Shown: positions 26,144 to 33,981 of the stretch, in pieces | Position numbering within the stretch: position 1 is the first letter of the stretch | Layout: every line of letters begins with the position of its first letter | Source of the DNA: JAJTHC01 sp044348005 | GTDB taxonomy: Bacteria > Cyanobacteriota > Vampirovibrionia > Vampirovibrionales > JAJTHC01 | Length of the DNA stretch: 64,000 bases | Assembly (NCBI GenBank): GCA_044348005.1 | Contig: JBIKTR010000002.1 | Location: 1 to 64,000, forward strand | Direction of reading: 5' to 3' | Position numbers and translations under genes: made by a program | The notes under the pieces: model-generated | Databases searched by the model: none | What the model was told of the DNA's origin: nothing | The model's input: the letters and a program-made list of their open reading frames with translations, nothing else

Positions 26144-27184
26144 ATGAAGACAGACGAACCCGCTAAAAAATTAACTATTCTAGGTACAGGGAGTTGGGGC
26201 TTGACCTTGGCTTGGATTGCCGCCCAAAGTCAATTAAGAGACCCCGCTAAAGCTCGCATGCAAGTGACGTTGTGGGGAAGAAATGAAGCCAAGGTCGCAG
26301 CGTTCAAAAAAACCCGTCACGTGGACTTTCCCGTTCAAATGGATATTCCCGCTTGTGTGGAGATGACGTCCGATTTAGCCACTGCCGTGAAAGACGCCGA
26401 TGCCGTTTTGTTTGTTGTCACCGCAAAGGCGACTCGTGAAGTGGCGCAAGCCATTTTAGAAACAGGGGCTTTGCCTAAAACAGCGATGCTGGTTAATGCG
26501 TCTAAAGGCTTGGAATATCCTTCTTTAAAGACGATGTCTCGGGTGTTGAAAGAGTTTTTCCCTCATCATAAAATTGGGGTTTTGTCTGGGCCTACACTGG
26601 CTAAAGAAATTTTAAAGGGGCTGCCAACAGCGTGTACCATTTCGGCGGAATCTCTTGAAACGGCGAAAGTTTTGCAAGAACTGCTCAATTGCGACAGGCA
26701 GTTTCGTTTGTACACCAACACCGATGTGTTGGGTGTAGAACTGGCGGGTGCTTCAAAAAATGTATTTGCCATTGCCAGTGGTTTTATGACGGCTAAAGAA
26801 TTGGGCGACAATGCCAAGGCGTCTTTGTTGACTCGGGGCTTAGCGGAAATGGCTCGTTTTTGCTTGGCTCAAAAAGCGGAAGAATCGACGATTTATGGCT
26901 TGGCTGGTTTGGGCGATATGCTCGCCACCTGTAATTCACCGTTAAGCCGTAACTTTCAAGTGGGCTTTCGCTTAGGCAAGGGTGAAGCGTTAGAGGACAT
27001 TTTAGCCGATATGAAAGTGGTGGCAGAAGGCGTTCAAGCCGCCAAAGCGGTGCATAAAATCGCCAAAGAGCTTGGGCTAGATATGCCGATTGTGGACTTG
27101 GTGGTCCAAGCCGTGAGTGGCACAGAAGTCTCGCAAGAGATGATGGTGCGGTCTTTAATGAACCGTAAGCTCAAGGCAGAGTAA
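26144..27184 (+). CDS. gpsA: NAD(P)H-dependent glycerol-3-phosphate dehydrogenase
   Basis: Reduces dihydroxyacetone phosphate to glycerol-3-phosphate for lipid synthesis. The 346-residue protein has the N-terminal dinucleotide-binding LTILGTGSWGLTLAWIAA, the VNASKGLEYPSLKTMSRVL segment, GPTLAKEILKGLPTACTI, the catalytic-lysine region ELAGASKNVFAIASGF and GLAGLGDMLATCNSPLSRN. All fit GpsA. Operon with plsY. Confidence 0.95.
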   Translation: MKTDEPAKKLTILGTGSWGLTLAWIAAQSQLRDPAKARMQVTLWGRNEAKVAAFKKTRHVDFPVQMDIPACVEMTSDLATAVKDADAVLFVVTAKATREVAQAILETGALPKTAMLVNASKGLEYPSLKTMSRVLKEFFPHHKIGVLSGPTLAKEILKGLPTACTISAESLETAKVLQELLNCDRQFRLYTNTDVLGVELAGASKNVFAIASGFMTAKELGDNAKASLLTRGLAEMARFCLAQKAEESTIYGLAGLGDMLATCNSPLSRNFQVGFRLGKGEALEDILADMKVVAEGVQAAKAVHKIAKELGLDMPIVDLVVQAVSGTEVSQEMMVRSLMNRKLKAE

Positions 27185-27403
27185 TTTCGTTATGCCTTCC
27201 CTCCTCTTTTTATAAGACACGATTAAAACTATACCTATTTTTTAGATAAAATATACCAAATTTGAAAATCTAAATAGGCTAGGGTACCATAAGTAGCATA
27301 TGCTTGGTTCCGTATTGAAAAATTTTATGCAGTACACTCAAATAAACTTCGGTAGAATTTCTGAAATTAAGCTTGATACGGAAAAAAATATTTAGGATAA
27401 ATT

Positions 27404-28126
27404 ATGATTATAGAAAGACATCCAACTCAAGAAGAAATTACTGTTCTTAAACAAGCTATCCTACAGCAAGAATCGTTACGAAGCCATATACTTGATTCTT
27501 TAAGAATCGCAATGGGGGTGCTAATTTTAATTTTTTTTGTTTCACTTATCGTAAGTTTAATCTTATCTTTCTTGTCTATTGCAATAACTGGTCATAAACT
27601 AATCTATTATATTAGAGATTATTTGCCTCCAACAAATCTCTTTATTCTTTCAATTATTGCTTTTTATTGTGTATTATGGTCTTTTGTCTTATATAAACTG
27701 TCGTCTATGAGAGATCAAAAACGTGTCACCAATATAAATTCAAAAATAAATTTAGATCTTAAAAATAATATAGTTCAAGAAGAAAATTTCAATATTACTG
27801 ATATTCTTTGTTTTGAAGAAATAGAACATGGTGGATTAGCCTATTTTCTCAAAACTGATGAAAATAAAGTTCTTTTTATAATGGACTATACTTCGCCTTG
27901 TGATGAGGAAAGAACTTTAGAACAAAAACAAAAAGATTTTTTCCCCGCAAAACAATTTAAATTAGTAAAGGCTCCTATGTCAGAAGTTATCCTCTCAGTG
28001 ACTTTTTCTGGAGAAAGATTTGTGACGTCTGATATATACTCTTTTGGAGATATAGATCAAATTCCTGAACACGGAACTTATGTAAACTGTGATTGGGAAG
28101 ATATAATACAGAAAAGGAAAGAGTAA
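27404..28126 (+). CDS. AT-rich two-TM membrane protein, unknown function
   Basis: The 240-residue protein has two N-terminal hydrophobic segments (MGVLILIFFVSLIVSLILSF and LFILSIIAFYCVLWSFVLY) and a cytoplasmic C-terminal domain of about 130 residues: CFEEIEHGGLAYFLKTDENK, FPAKQFKLVKAPMSEVIL. I recall similar C-terminal domains in bacterial hypotheticals but cannot name a function. The gene and 200 bases upstream are clearly richer in A+T than neighbours, with many ATA, AAT and TTA codons, which suggests recent acquisition. A weak AGGAT precedes the ATG. An 8-bp inverted repeat TTCCGTAT/ATACGGAA lies in the upstream region. Confidence 0.7.
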   Translation: MIIERHPTQEEITVLKQAILQQESLRSHILDSLRIAMGVLILIFFVSLIVSLILSFLSIAITGHKLIYYIRDYLPPTNLFILSIIAFYCVLWSFVLYKLSSMRDQKRVTNINSKINLDLKNNIVQEENFNITDILCFEEIEHGGLAYFLKTDENKVLFIMDYTSPCDEERTLEQKQKDFFPAKQFKLVKAPMSEVILSVTFSGERFVTSDIYSFGDIDQIPEHGTYVNCDWEDIIQKRKE

Positions 28127-28149
28127 ATAGGGCCTATCTTCAAACTTTA

Positions 28150-28176
28150 AAAGGATGCCTCAAAAAGCATCCCTTT
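28150..28176. terminator. bidirectional terminator between the AT-rich gene and rplT
   Basis: AAAGGATGC / GCATCCCTTT stem with one bulge and an A/T-rich loop between converging genes. U-rich tails are available on both strands. Confidence 0.65.
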
Positions 28177-28196
28177 AAGCTATACACAGATAAAAC

Positions 28197-28553
28197 CTAA
28201 ACAGCGATGTGTTTTTTGGCTTCTTCCGCAATTTTCTTGAAAGCATCTGGGCTTGAAACCGCCAGTTCCGCCAAGAACTTACGATTTACGGTAATGCCAG
28301 CCTTCTGCACGCCGTTAATGAAACGGCTATAGCTCAAGCCTTCCATACGAGCGGCGGCATTGATGCGAACGATCCACAAACGGCGGATGTCACGCTTTTT
28401 GTTACGACGATCTCTGTACGCGTAACGCAAGGCCTTCATTACGGCTTGGTTGGCGACTTTAAAAAGCTTTGAACGTGAACCACGAAAGCCTTTGGCAAGT
28501 TTTAAAATCTTCTTATGACGTTTACGAGAAACGTTACCACGTGTAACACGCAT
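28197..28553 (-). CDS. rplT: 50S ribosomal protein L20
   Basis: Assembly-initiating protein of the large subunit and, in E. coli, translational repressor of its own operon. The 118 residues match family length, beginning MRVTRGNVSRKRHKKILKLA and containing AYRDRRNKKRDIRRLWIVRI. Last gene of infC-rpmI-rplT. The space to rpmI (146 bases) is unusually long and holds a tandem repeat. Confidence 0.97.
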   Translation of the reverse strand: MRVTRGNVSRKRHKKILKLAKGFRGSRSKLFKVANQAVMKALRYAYRDRRNKKRDIRRLWIVRINAAARMEGLSYSRFINGVQKAGITVNRKFLAELAVSSPDAFKKIAEEAKKHIAV

Positions 28554-28630
28554 ATCTTTTTTCCTTATTCCTGACCTTTAGTGGCACAGTTTCCTGATTT
28601 AAAGCCTTCTAAAGCGGGTTGAACACAGAG

Positions 28631-28680
28631 TAATTAAAGTGTAATAAAGTGTAATAAAGTGTAATAAAGTGTAATAAATG
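28631..28680. repeat. 10-bp tandem repeat between rpmI and rplT
   Basis: Five head-to-tail copies of a decamer close to GTAATAAAGT; the first has one or two changes and the last ends in ATG. It lies in the untranslated space of a ribosomal-protein operon. Confidence 0.9.
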
Positions 28681-28699
28681 GATTAAACCGATTAAACCA

Positions 28700-28909
28700 C
28701 TAGCGTTTAATGGTGGCGTAAGGCAACTGAAGGGCTATTTTAATGGCATCTCCAGTGTGAACACCCACGATTTGGTCTAAACGACGCTTGCGTGCCGATG
28801 ACTTTTTCGTGTTAATGTGACTACGACCTGCTTGGTTACGCATCAACTTACCAGTAGCAGTAAGTTTAAAACGTTTGGCACCAGCACGGTGTGTTTTCAT
28901 TTTAGGCAT
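28700..28909 (-). CDS. rpmI: 50S ribosomal protein L35
   Basis: Small basic ribosomal protein of 69 residues with the family start MPKMKTHRAGAKRFKLTATG and the typical SHINTKKSSARKRRL stretch. It lies 23 bases downstream of infC on the same strand. Confidence 0.96.
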   Translation of the reverse strand: MPKMKTHRAGAKRFKLTATGKLMRNQAGRSHINTKKSSARKRRLDQIVGVHTGDAIKIALQLPYATIKR

Positions 28910-28932
28910 AATTACCGTCCTTTTTCACGAGA

Positions 28933-29583
28933 CTATTCGTTCGTGTCGGCTGAAGGGGTTGCCGTGGTCTCTTGTTCAGGAACCGCCTCCGATTTGGGTG
29001 CCGACTTAGGCGTGGATGAGTTTTTTTTGAGCGAAGGGGTGGCTTTGGGAGAAAGCACACAGGAAATGACCCGCCCTTGCGTTGCGATTCTGCCATCCAC
29101 AGAACCGAACTCTTCTAAATCTACTACAAACCGTTGGGCCAATGCAACCCCTAAATTGTGATGTTGTATTTCACGGCCTTTTAAACGCAGGGTAAACTTG
29201 ACTTTATCCCCTTGTTCTAAGAAACGTTTGGCGTTGTTCAGTTTTGTCACATAGTCGTGATCGTCAATACGCACCGTCATTTTAATTTCTTTAATTTCAG
29301 TGACGTGCTGCTTTTTCTTGGCGATACGAATCTTTTTTTCTTGTTCATACTTATACTTACCGTAATCAATCAACCGCACCACAGGGGGACTGGATTCTAA
29401 GCTAATCACAAGTAAATCTAAGCCCGTTTCTTCAGCAAGGCGTTCTGCTTCTTGACGAGAGACAATTTGAGTGTCGCCGTCTTGAATGAGGCGAAGTTCG
29501 GTGGCTCGAATACGGGGACTTAAAAAGACGGGGCCTTTTGTTTTTTCTCCTTGACTGCCCGCTTTAGCGTATGGTGTAGAAAT
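28933..29583 (-). CDS. infC: translation initiation factor IF-3, AUU start
   Basis: Prevents premature subunit joining and proofreads initiator tRNA and start codon. From ATT at 29581-29583 the product is about 216 residues. The N-domain begins SPRIRATELRLIQDGDTQIV and the linker and C-domain contain YGKYKYEQEKKIRIAKKKQ, IKEIKMTVRIDDHDYVTKL and FLEQGDKVKFTLRLKGREI. The Ser/Thr/Lys/Glu-rich tail of about 35 residues is an extension. An upstream TTG at 29613 is in frame, but a perfect AAGGAGG lies inside that extension, 8 bases before the ATT, so ATT is the likely start. Rare AUU starts on infC allow IF-3 to repress its own synthesis. Confidence 0.93.
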   Translation of the reverse strand: MSTPYAKAGSQGEKTKGPVFLSPRIRATELRLIQDGDTQIVSRQEAERLAEETGLDLLVISLESSPPVVRLIDYGKYKYEQEKKIRIAKKKQHVTEIKEIKMTVRIDDHDYVTKLNNAKRFLEQGDKVKFTLRLKGREIQHHNLGVALAQRFVVDLEEFGSVDGRIATQGRVISCVLSPKATPSLKKNSSTPKSAPKSEAVPEQETTATPSADTNE

Positions 29584-29591
29584 AGTGGAAC

Positions 29592-29598
29592 CCTCCTT
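29592..29598 (-). promoter_or_regulatory. strong ribosome binding site of infC deciding an AUU start
   Basis: On the minus strand AAGGAGG is followed by 8 bases and ATT. No ATG, GTG or TTG lies at a suitable distance downstream. Confidence 0.8.
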
Positions 29599-29663
29599 GG
29601 GGATTGTTGACAAATACGGTAGGAACGACGATTTAGAAGCTCAGCCATAAGTATACCACAAAC

Positions 29664-29746
29664 TGCCTAAGAGAAGACTCGAACTTCCACAGGGTTGCCC
29701 CCACATGTCCCTGAAACATGCGCGTCTACCATTTCGCCACTTAGGC
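29664..29746 (-). tRNA. tRNA-Leu (CAG)
   Basis: Minus-strand class II tRNA of 83 bases. The acceptor arms GCCTAAG / CTTAGGC pair perfectly with discriminator A; the D arm contains GTGGCGAAATGGTAGACGC; the anticodon arm is CATGT-TTCAGGG-ACATG, giving anticodon CAG; a long variable arm (TGGGGGCAACCC) and a T arm with TTCGAGT follow. The 3' CCA is not encoded. It lies about 80 bases upstream of infC. Confidence 0.95.
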
Positions 29747-29867
29747 ATTGCTTTTATTTTAGGTGAAACACGGCGTTTTGCAAGGCTCTGTTTTTGTTTG
29801 GAGTTCCTAAAATAGCGTCTTTTTGTTTTAATGCTTCTAGGAATGATATTTTAAGGAAAGTGAACGC

Positions 29868-30857
29868 ATGTCAGGGAATCCATACTATTATTATAACGAC
29901 CCTTCCCTTTACGCAGGGCAAAGCTATCCGTCGTATACCTTGCCAACGACAAGCCCTCATCCAGCTCCCGTTTTAAACCATGACGCCATTCGTCAAGCGG
30001 TTCGTCAACATCCCAAAGCCCCAAAAAAAGACCACACCCAAGCATGGATCATCGGGGGCTTAACTGCCTTAGGCGTCGTAGCCATTGCGATTTGGCAACG
30101 TAAAGCCTTGAGTCAAATGTTGGAAAGCGTCTTTAAGCATGAAAAACCACCTTCTGTCGATATACCAAAACGGCCCTCTCCTGTGAAAGAGGTTGAAGAA
30201 ACGATCACAGAAGAAATTCCCAAGAAAGCTAGGGAGCCAAGGACTTCGAGATCCTCGGGAGGTTCCCCTCCCTCCAATCCTGAGCCTCCTTCTGAGCCTA
30301 CTAGAACAGACAAGCCTACCCCTGAGCCTGCGCCTACGAAGCCTACGGAGCATCCGTCTGAGCATGACCCTACGCCTCCAATAGATTCTGCTAGCACTCC
30401 GCCTTCGAGAGCTTCGGTGGATCCCATGCCCGAGCCTGCACCAGCAGTCGCTAAGGCAACTTCAGGTGTAAATCTCTCGTCAGAAGTGCAGAAACTCGTT
30501 GAGGATTTTAATAGTAATAGAGAAAAATTGACACTCTCAAAATTTTATCAGAATAATCCAGGGAAAAAAATGGGTATGAACATATTGCCTAATGGCAAAA
30601 TAATAGGCCCTATAGTAAGTGAGAGCATGGCTGGGATATTATACAAGATAGACAATACAGAATTGGTTTTCCTTGGTTCTAGCTTTCGACCTGAGTATGC
30701 CTTAGGTGAAGCAGGTGAAGAGATACAACACCTATTTGAGATACGAAATCCAAAGAGCGTCACCAAGGAAAGCTATTTTAGCCTTAATGTCCTGCAACCT
30801 GCCAGAGTAGATACTGAAGGGAATTTAATCGAAAAAGGGATTCTCGAAGTTATTTGA
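29868..30857 (+). CDS. single-pass membrane protein with Tyr/Pro N-terminus and unknown C-terminal domain
   Basis: The 329-residue product has four parts: an N-terminal Y/P/S-rich stretch (SGNPYYYYNDPSLYAGQSYP), one membrane helix at about residues 57-72 (AWIIGGLTALGVVAIAIW), a Pro/Glu/Ser/Thr linker of about 110 residues, and a C-terminal domain of about 125 residues with strands such as KKMGMNILPNGKIIGPI and NTELVFLGSSF. The last 350 bases are richer in A+T than the first part, so the C-terminal domain may have been acquired separately. I do not recognise it. A good ribosome binding site (AAGGAAAG) precedes the ATG. Confidence 0.7.
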   Translation: MSGNPYYYYNDPSLYAGQSYPSYTLPTTSPHPAPVLNHDAIRQAVRQHPKAPKKDHTQAWIIGGLTALGVVAIAIWQRKALSQMLESVFKHEKPPSVDIPKRPSPVKEVEETITEEIPKKAREPRTSRSSGGSPPSNPEPPSEPTRTDKPTPEPAPTKPTEHPSEHDPTPPIDSASTPPSRASVDPMPEPAPAVAKATSGVNLSSEVQKLVEDFNSNREKLTLSKFYQNNPGKKMGMNILPNGKIIGPIVSESMAGILYKIDNTELVFLGSSFRPEYALGEAGEEIQHLFEIRNPKSVTKESYFSLNVLQPARVDTEGNLIEKGILEVI

Positions 30858-30949
30858 TCAAATAGAGGTTTGCCATAAAAGCGTTACTCCCTTGTTTTTG
30901 ACTTGTAGATGACGTAAAATAAAACGCAACCCACAAAGGATGCCTTCCC

Positions 30950-32317
30950 ATGCTTCATCTCAAGTTTCACGCCCTTGAAGCCGTCAGCCGTAATTACGCG
31001 CCCCACCTTGAAGCCCTTTTAAAAGACTTCCCCACACTGGATGCAAACGCACTGGCTGTGCTGTTATGGGGGCATATTCCAAAACTTGGGCTAAAGCGCC
31101 AAAAACAGTTGTTTCAGTCTTTTGGGGGCGAATTGTTGTGGCAATTGTTTTGGGTGCCACCTGAATGGGGAGCAGAACATTTTGGCGAAAGCTTTGCCTC
31201 CTTTCCACCCACCTTGTTAAACGCTTGGAAAGAAAAACAAGTTTATTTTAAGGCACACCTTAAAAGCATGCTACACCATTACCACACCCAACAGGTTGGG
31301 TGGATGGGATGCCATGATGAACGATTCCCTGAACGCTTGGCACAGATCCATGAATCGCCTGCGATCTTGTTTTACCAAGGTAATGTAGATTTATTACAAT
31401 CCGAACATCCGTTTTTGTCGGTGGTGGGGACGCGTCATGCCAGCGATTATGCGTGTGAACAATTAATGCGTATTATAGAAGAAGTGGCGCCCTTAAAGCC
31501 GTGCATCGTCAGCGGGCTAGCCATGGGGATTGATGCGGTGGCTCACCAAAGTGCTTTGAACGAAAAAATCCCCACCATTGCCGTACTGGCAGGGGGGTTA
31601 GATTATATGACGCCTCCGTGTAATGAGTACTTGGCCAAGGCCATTTTGGAAGGACAGGGCTTGCTGTTGAGTGAAATGCCGTTGGGCGTTCCGCCTATTC
31701 CAAAATCTTTTCCGCGACGTAACCGCTTAATCGTGGGCTTAAGCCCTGCCTTGTGGGTGGTGGAAGGTAGCTTGTTAAGCGGAACGATGGTGTCCGCGCG
31801 CATTGCGTTAGAAGAAAGTCGAGATGTGGGCGTGTTGCCGATGGATATTACCCGTGAAGGCGCCGCAGGCCCTTTGAAACTGTTAAAAGAAGGGGCCATG
31901 CCCATTAGTTGCGGTCAAGATCTCGCTGATTTACTGGGCATTGTGGGGGCCGAAAAGCTTGTTTCTACCATTAAAGAAATTTCTGAAGAAAAACGAACCA
32001 ATTTGCTGGACACGATTCAGCGTAAAACAGCCAGTCCCAACGTGATAGAAGACCCCTTGAACAAAGACGTCTCCAAAACGTCAGACGCCATAGAAGTGCC
32101 TAAAGAAGCGGATACGTCAGAAGTAGAAGACCCTGCCGAAGACGACAACGTCTTGTTGTCTCTATTACGACAAAGTAAATCCAAAGAACTTCATGTGGAT
32201 TCGATGGCCTTGTTGTCTGGCATGAAACCGCACGATGTCTTGGGAGAATTGAGTCTTTTAGAAATTACGGGGCGGGTAGAACGTCGTTCAGGCAATATCT
32301 TCACCTTGGTGGTTTAA
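30950..32317 (+). CDS. dprA: DNA-processing protein DprA
   Basis: Loads RecA on incoming single-stranded DNA during natural transformation. The 455-residue protein has an N-terminal SAM-like region, the Rossmann-like DprA core (FLSVVGTRHASDYACEQLMR, IVSGLAMGIDAVAHQSAL, FPRRNRLIVGLSPALWVVEG, SGTMVSARIALEESRDVGVLP) and, after an acidic linker, a C-terminal winged-helix domain (DSMALLSGMKPHDVLGELSLLEITGRVERRSG shortened here). With the type IV pilus genes at 47-53 kb this fits competence, but no comEC or comEA is in the window. A possible TTGTTT-17-TAAAAT promoter lies at 30892-30920. Confidence 0.93.
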   Translation: MLHLKFHALEAVSRNYAPHLEALLKDFPTLDANALAVLLWGHIPKLGLKRQKQLFQSFGGELLWQLFWVPPEWGAEHFGESFASFPPTLLNAWKEKQVYFKAHLKSMLHHYHTQQVGWMGCHDERFPERLAQIHESPAILFYQGNVDLLQSEHPFLSVVGTRHASDYACEQLMRIIEEVAPLKPCIVSGLAMGIDAVAHQSALNEKIPTIAVLAGGLDYMTPPCNEYLAKAILEGQGLLLSEMPLGVPPIPKSFPRRNRLIVGLSPALWVVEGSLLSGTMVSARIALEESRDVGVLPMDITREGAAGPLKLLKEGAMPISCGQDLADLLGIVGAEKLVSTIKEISEEKRTNLLDTIQRKTASPNVIEDPLNKDVSKTSDAIEVPKEADTSEVEDPAEDDNVLLSLLRQSKSKELHVDSMALLSGMKPHDVLGELSLLEITGRVERRSGNIFTLVV

Positions 32318-32322
32318 GCGTA

Positions 32323-32350
32323 TTCCGTTCTTCTAAAATAATGGTATAAT
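32323..32350 (+). promoter_or_regulatory. promoter of the thioredoxin-lipoprotein/ccdA pair
   Basis: TTCCGT (32323-32328), 16 bases, consensus TATAAT (32345-32350), 46 bases before the ATG. Confidence 0.5.
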
Positions 32351-32396
32351 AAAACCGTTAAGCCACTACATTTAGTTATCCAGAAGAGATTCTTCC

Positions 32397-32936
32397 ATGA
32401 AAAAGCCTTTTAAGATTTTGAGCCTTGCTTGCATCGCACTAGCGATGACCCATCTCAGCGGATGCACACCGCCTCCCCTTGAGCATAGCGAATCGGTGAC
32501 TCGTCCTGGTGAAGAAAAAATCACCTTTGCCCAAAATGTGGATCCCGCACAAGCCGTAAGCTTAATCCCCTTTTTGAGTGAAAACCCTTTGCTGCTAAGC
32601 GTTACCGCTGATTTATGTGCGGAATGTCAAGCCTTAAAACCTGTTTTAGCTGAAGTAAGAAAAAAGTATCTTGAAATCCCCGTTTTAGATTTAAACCTTA
32701 ACCATAAACCGCAATGCCCTTTAGGCCTTCAACATTATGATGCGCTTATGGACGCTTATGCCCCAGTCGTAACGCCTACGTTAATTTTTATTGCCAAAGG
32801 CGGTTCCGTTTCTTCTATTTTGGCGGGGAATCAGAAAGTGGAGTACTTACATGAAGCGTTCAAAAAAATACAGCTTGCACCCGAACAACGGCCTCAAGTC
32901 ATGCCGAATCCCAATAGCCTATTAGGCTGCCAGTAA
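32397..32936 (+). CDS. thioredoxin-fold lipoprotein
   Basis: The 179-residue protein has a lipoprotein signal peptide with lipobox LSGC (Cys at residue 23), so it is anchored in the cell envelope. The thioredoxin fold begins at about residue 55 with LLSVTADLCAECQALKPVL; the active site is CAEC. A cis-Pro segment is visible in VVTPTLIFIAKGG. It overlaps ccdA by one base (TAATG), so the two are co-translated. I infer it receives electrons from CcdA and reduces disulfides outside the cytoplasm, for example for cytochrome c maturation. Confidence 0.85.
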   Translation: MKKPFKILSLACIALAMTHLSGCTPPPLEHSESVTRPGEEKITFAQNVDPAQAVSLIPFLSENPLLLSVTADLCAECQALKPVLAEVRKKYLEIPVLDLNLNHKPQCPLGLQHYDALMDAYAPVVTPTLIFIAKGGSVSSILAGNQKVEYLHEAFKKIQLAPEQRPQVMPNPNSLLGCQ

Positions 32937-33721
32937 TGATGTTCCTTTCTTTTTTAGAAGGGGTGGGGCATGAAGCCATGAGCTGGGTGCAGGGGCATCC
33001 CTTAGGGTGGTGGTCGCCTTTATTTGCATTTTTGTTAGGTGTATTAAATACGTTAAATCCGTGCACCGTAAGTATTCTCCCGTTGTGGGGGCTCTACCTA
33101 TTTGGGGAATCGCCTTTAAATGAACGCACACACGCTTCGCCTGATTTTCAAGAACGTTTGAAGGGGTTTCGTCGCTATTTGCACTTAAGTCTTTTATTTA
33201 CCACAGGCATGGTGCTCGCGTTGTCTGTATTGGGTTTTATGGCGTTGCAGTTACGTTGGGTCATGTTTGGGGCGTGGAATAAACCGTGGGTATGGGTGCT
33301 TGCAGGAACCTTCACCTTTGTTTTGGGATTGTCTATCCTTCAGAAATGGCAAGCGTCTTTTCAGTTTCAAAATGCGACGCAAGGGCTTTTTAAATTGAGC
33401 CAAATCCCTTGGCTTGAAGCACTAAAGCCCTTGCTATTAGGCGTCAGTTACGCTTTTATTCTTTCGCCTTGTAGTACGCCGTTTTTATTGGCATTGACGG
33501 TACTTTTATTACATAGCCCCCACCCTGCGGTGAGTCTATTCAGTATTGTGATGTACAGCGTTGGCCAAGGGGTATTGTTTTTAGTGTTGCCGTTTATTTT
33601 ACCTGTTTTACAACAACGCCTAGAATCATTGTGGTTGGAACGATTACAGCAAGCCAGTGGGTGGCTTTTATTGTTGATGGGTGTGTGGTTAATGCTTTTT
33701 CCGATTCTGCCCATGAAGTAA
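32936..33721 (+). CDS. ccdA: CcdA/DsbD-type thiol-disulfide transmembrane protein
   Basis: Moves reducing equivalents from cytoplasmic thioredoxin across the inner membrane. The 261 residues hold six membrane segments. The two reactive cysteines are in the usual pseudo-symmetric sites, LNTLNPCTVSILPLW and FILSPCSTPFLLALT. A second ATG follows the first directly, so the start could be 32939. The preceding thioredoxin-lipoprotein is the likely partner. Confidence 0.9.
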   Translation: MMFLSFLEGVGHEAMSWVQGHPLGWWSPLFAFLLGVLNTLNPCTVSILPLWGLYLFGESPLNERTHASPDFQERLKGFRRYLHLSLLFTTGMVLALSVLGFMALQLRWVMFGAWNKPWVWVLAGTFTFVLGLSILQKWQASFQFQNATQGLFKLSQIPWLEALKPLLLGVSYAFILSPCSTPFLLALTVLLLHSPHPAVSLFSIVMYSVGQGVLFLVLPFILPVLQQRLESLWLERLQQASGWLLLLMGVWLMLFPILPMK

Positions 33722-33793
33722 GTTTTTAAAGCACTTTATTTGGACGAATTTTCAAGGTGATGGCTAGCTCTGTTGTTATGCCATCCAACATAC

Positions 33794-33943
33794 TATAGTA
33801 TCCGCTAGATAAAACGGTCTATGGTCTCTTCGTTGTCGCTACGATTTTTTTGCTTGGTTATGTACGTTTATGTACACGCCCGCACAAAAAAATCTAGGCT
33901 CCTAGAATAGCCTCATCGCCTGTTTCATCTTTCGAACACTATA
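33794..33943. repeat. MITE-like element, full copy (150 bp)
   Basis: Terminal repeats TATAGTATCCG and CGAACACTATA match at 9 of 11 positions and extend inwards as GATAAAAC / GTTTCATC. The interior carries the same core as the copy at 5582, including GTCTCTTCGTTGTCGCTACG, TTTTTTGCTTGGTTATG and the near-palindrome TCTAGGCTCCTAGA. Confidence 0.8.
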
Positions 33944-33981
33944 TATCTTAGAAATGTAGACGACTCTAAGGACAACGAACA

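Noticed and set aside
28631..28680. Possible CRISPR-like array
   Set aside because: Ten-base direct repeats with no spacers and no cas genes. It is a simple tandem repeat.
28817..29161. Plus-strand open frame antisense to infC
   Set aside because: It lies opposite infC and rpmI, both certain, and has no ribosome binding site or family similarity.
30069..30427. Minus-strand frames antisense to the Pro/Glu linker at 30.1-30.4 kb
   Set aside because: Arg/Leu-rich or Gly/Ser/Val-rich shadows of the low-complexity linker in the gene at 29868.
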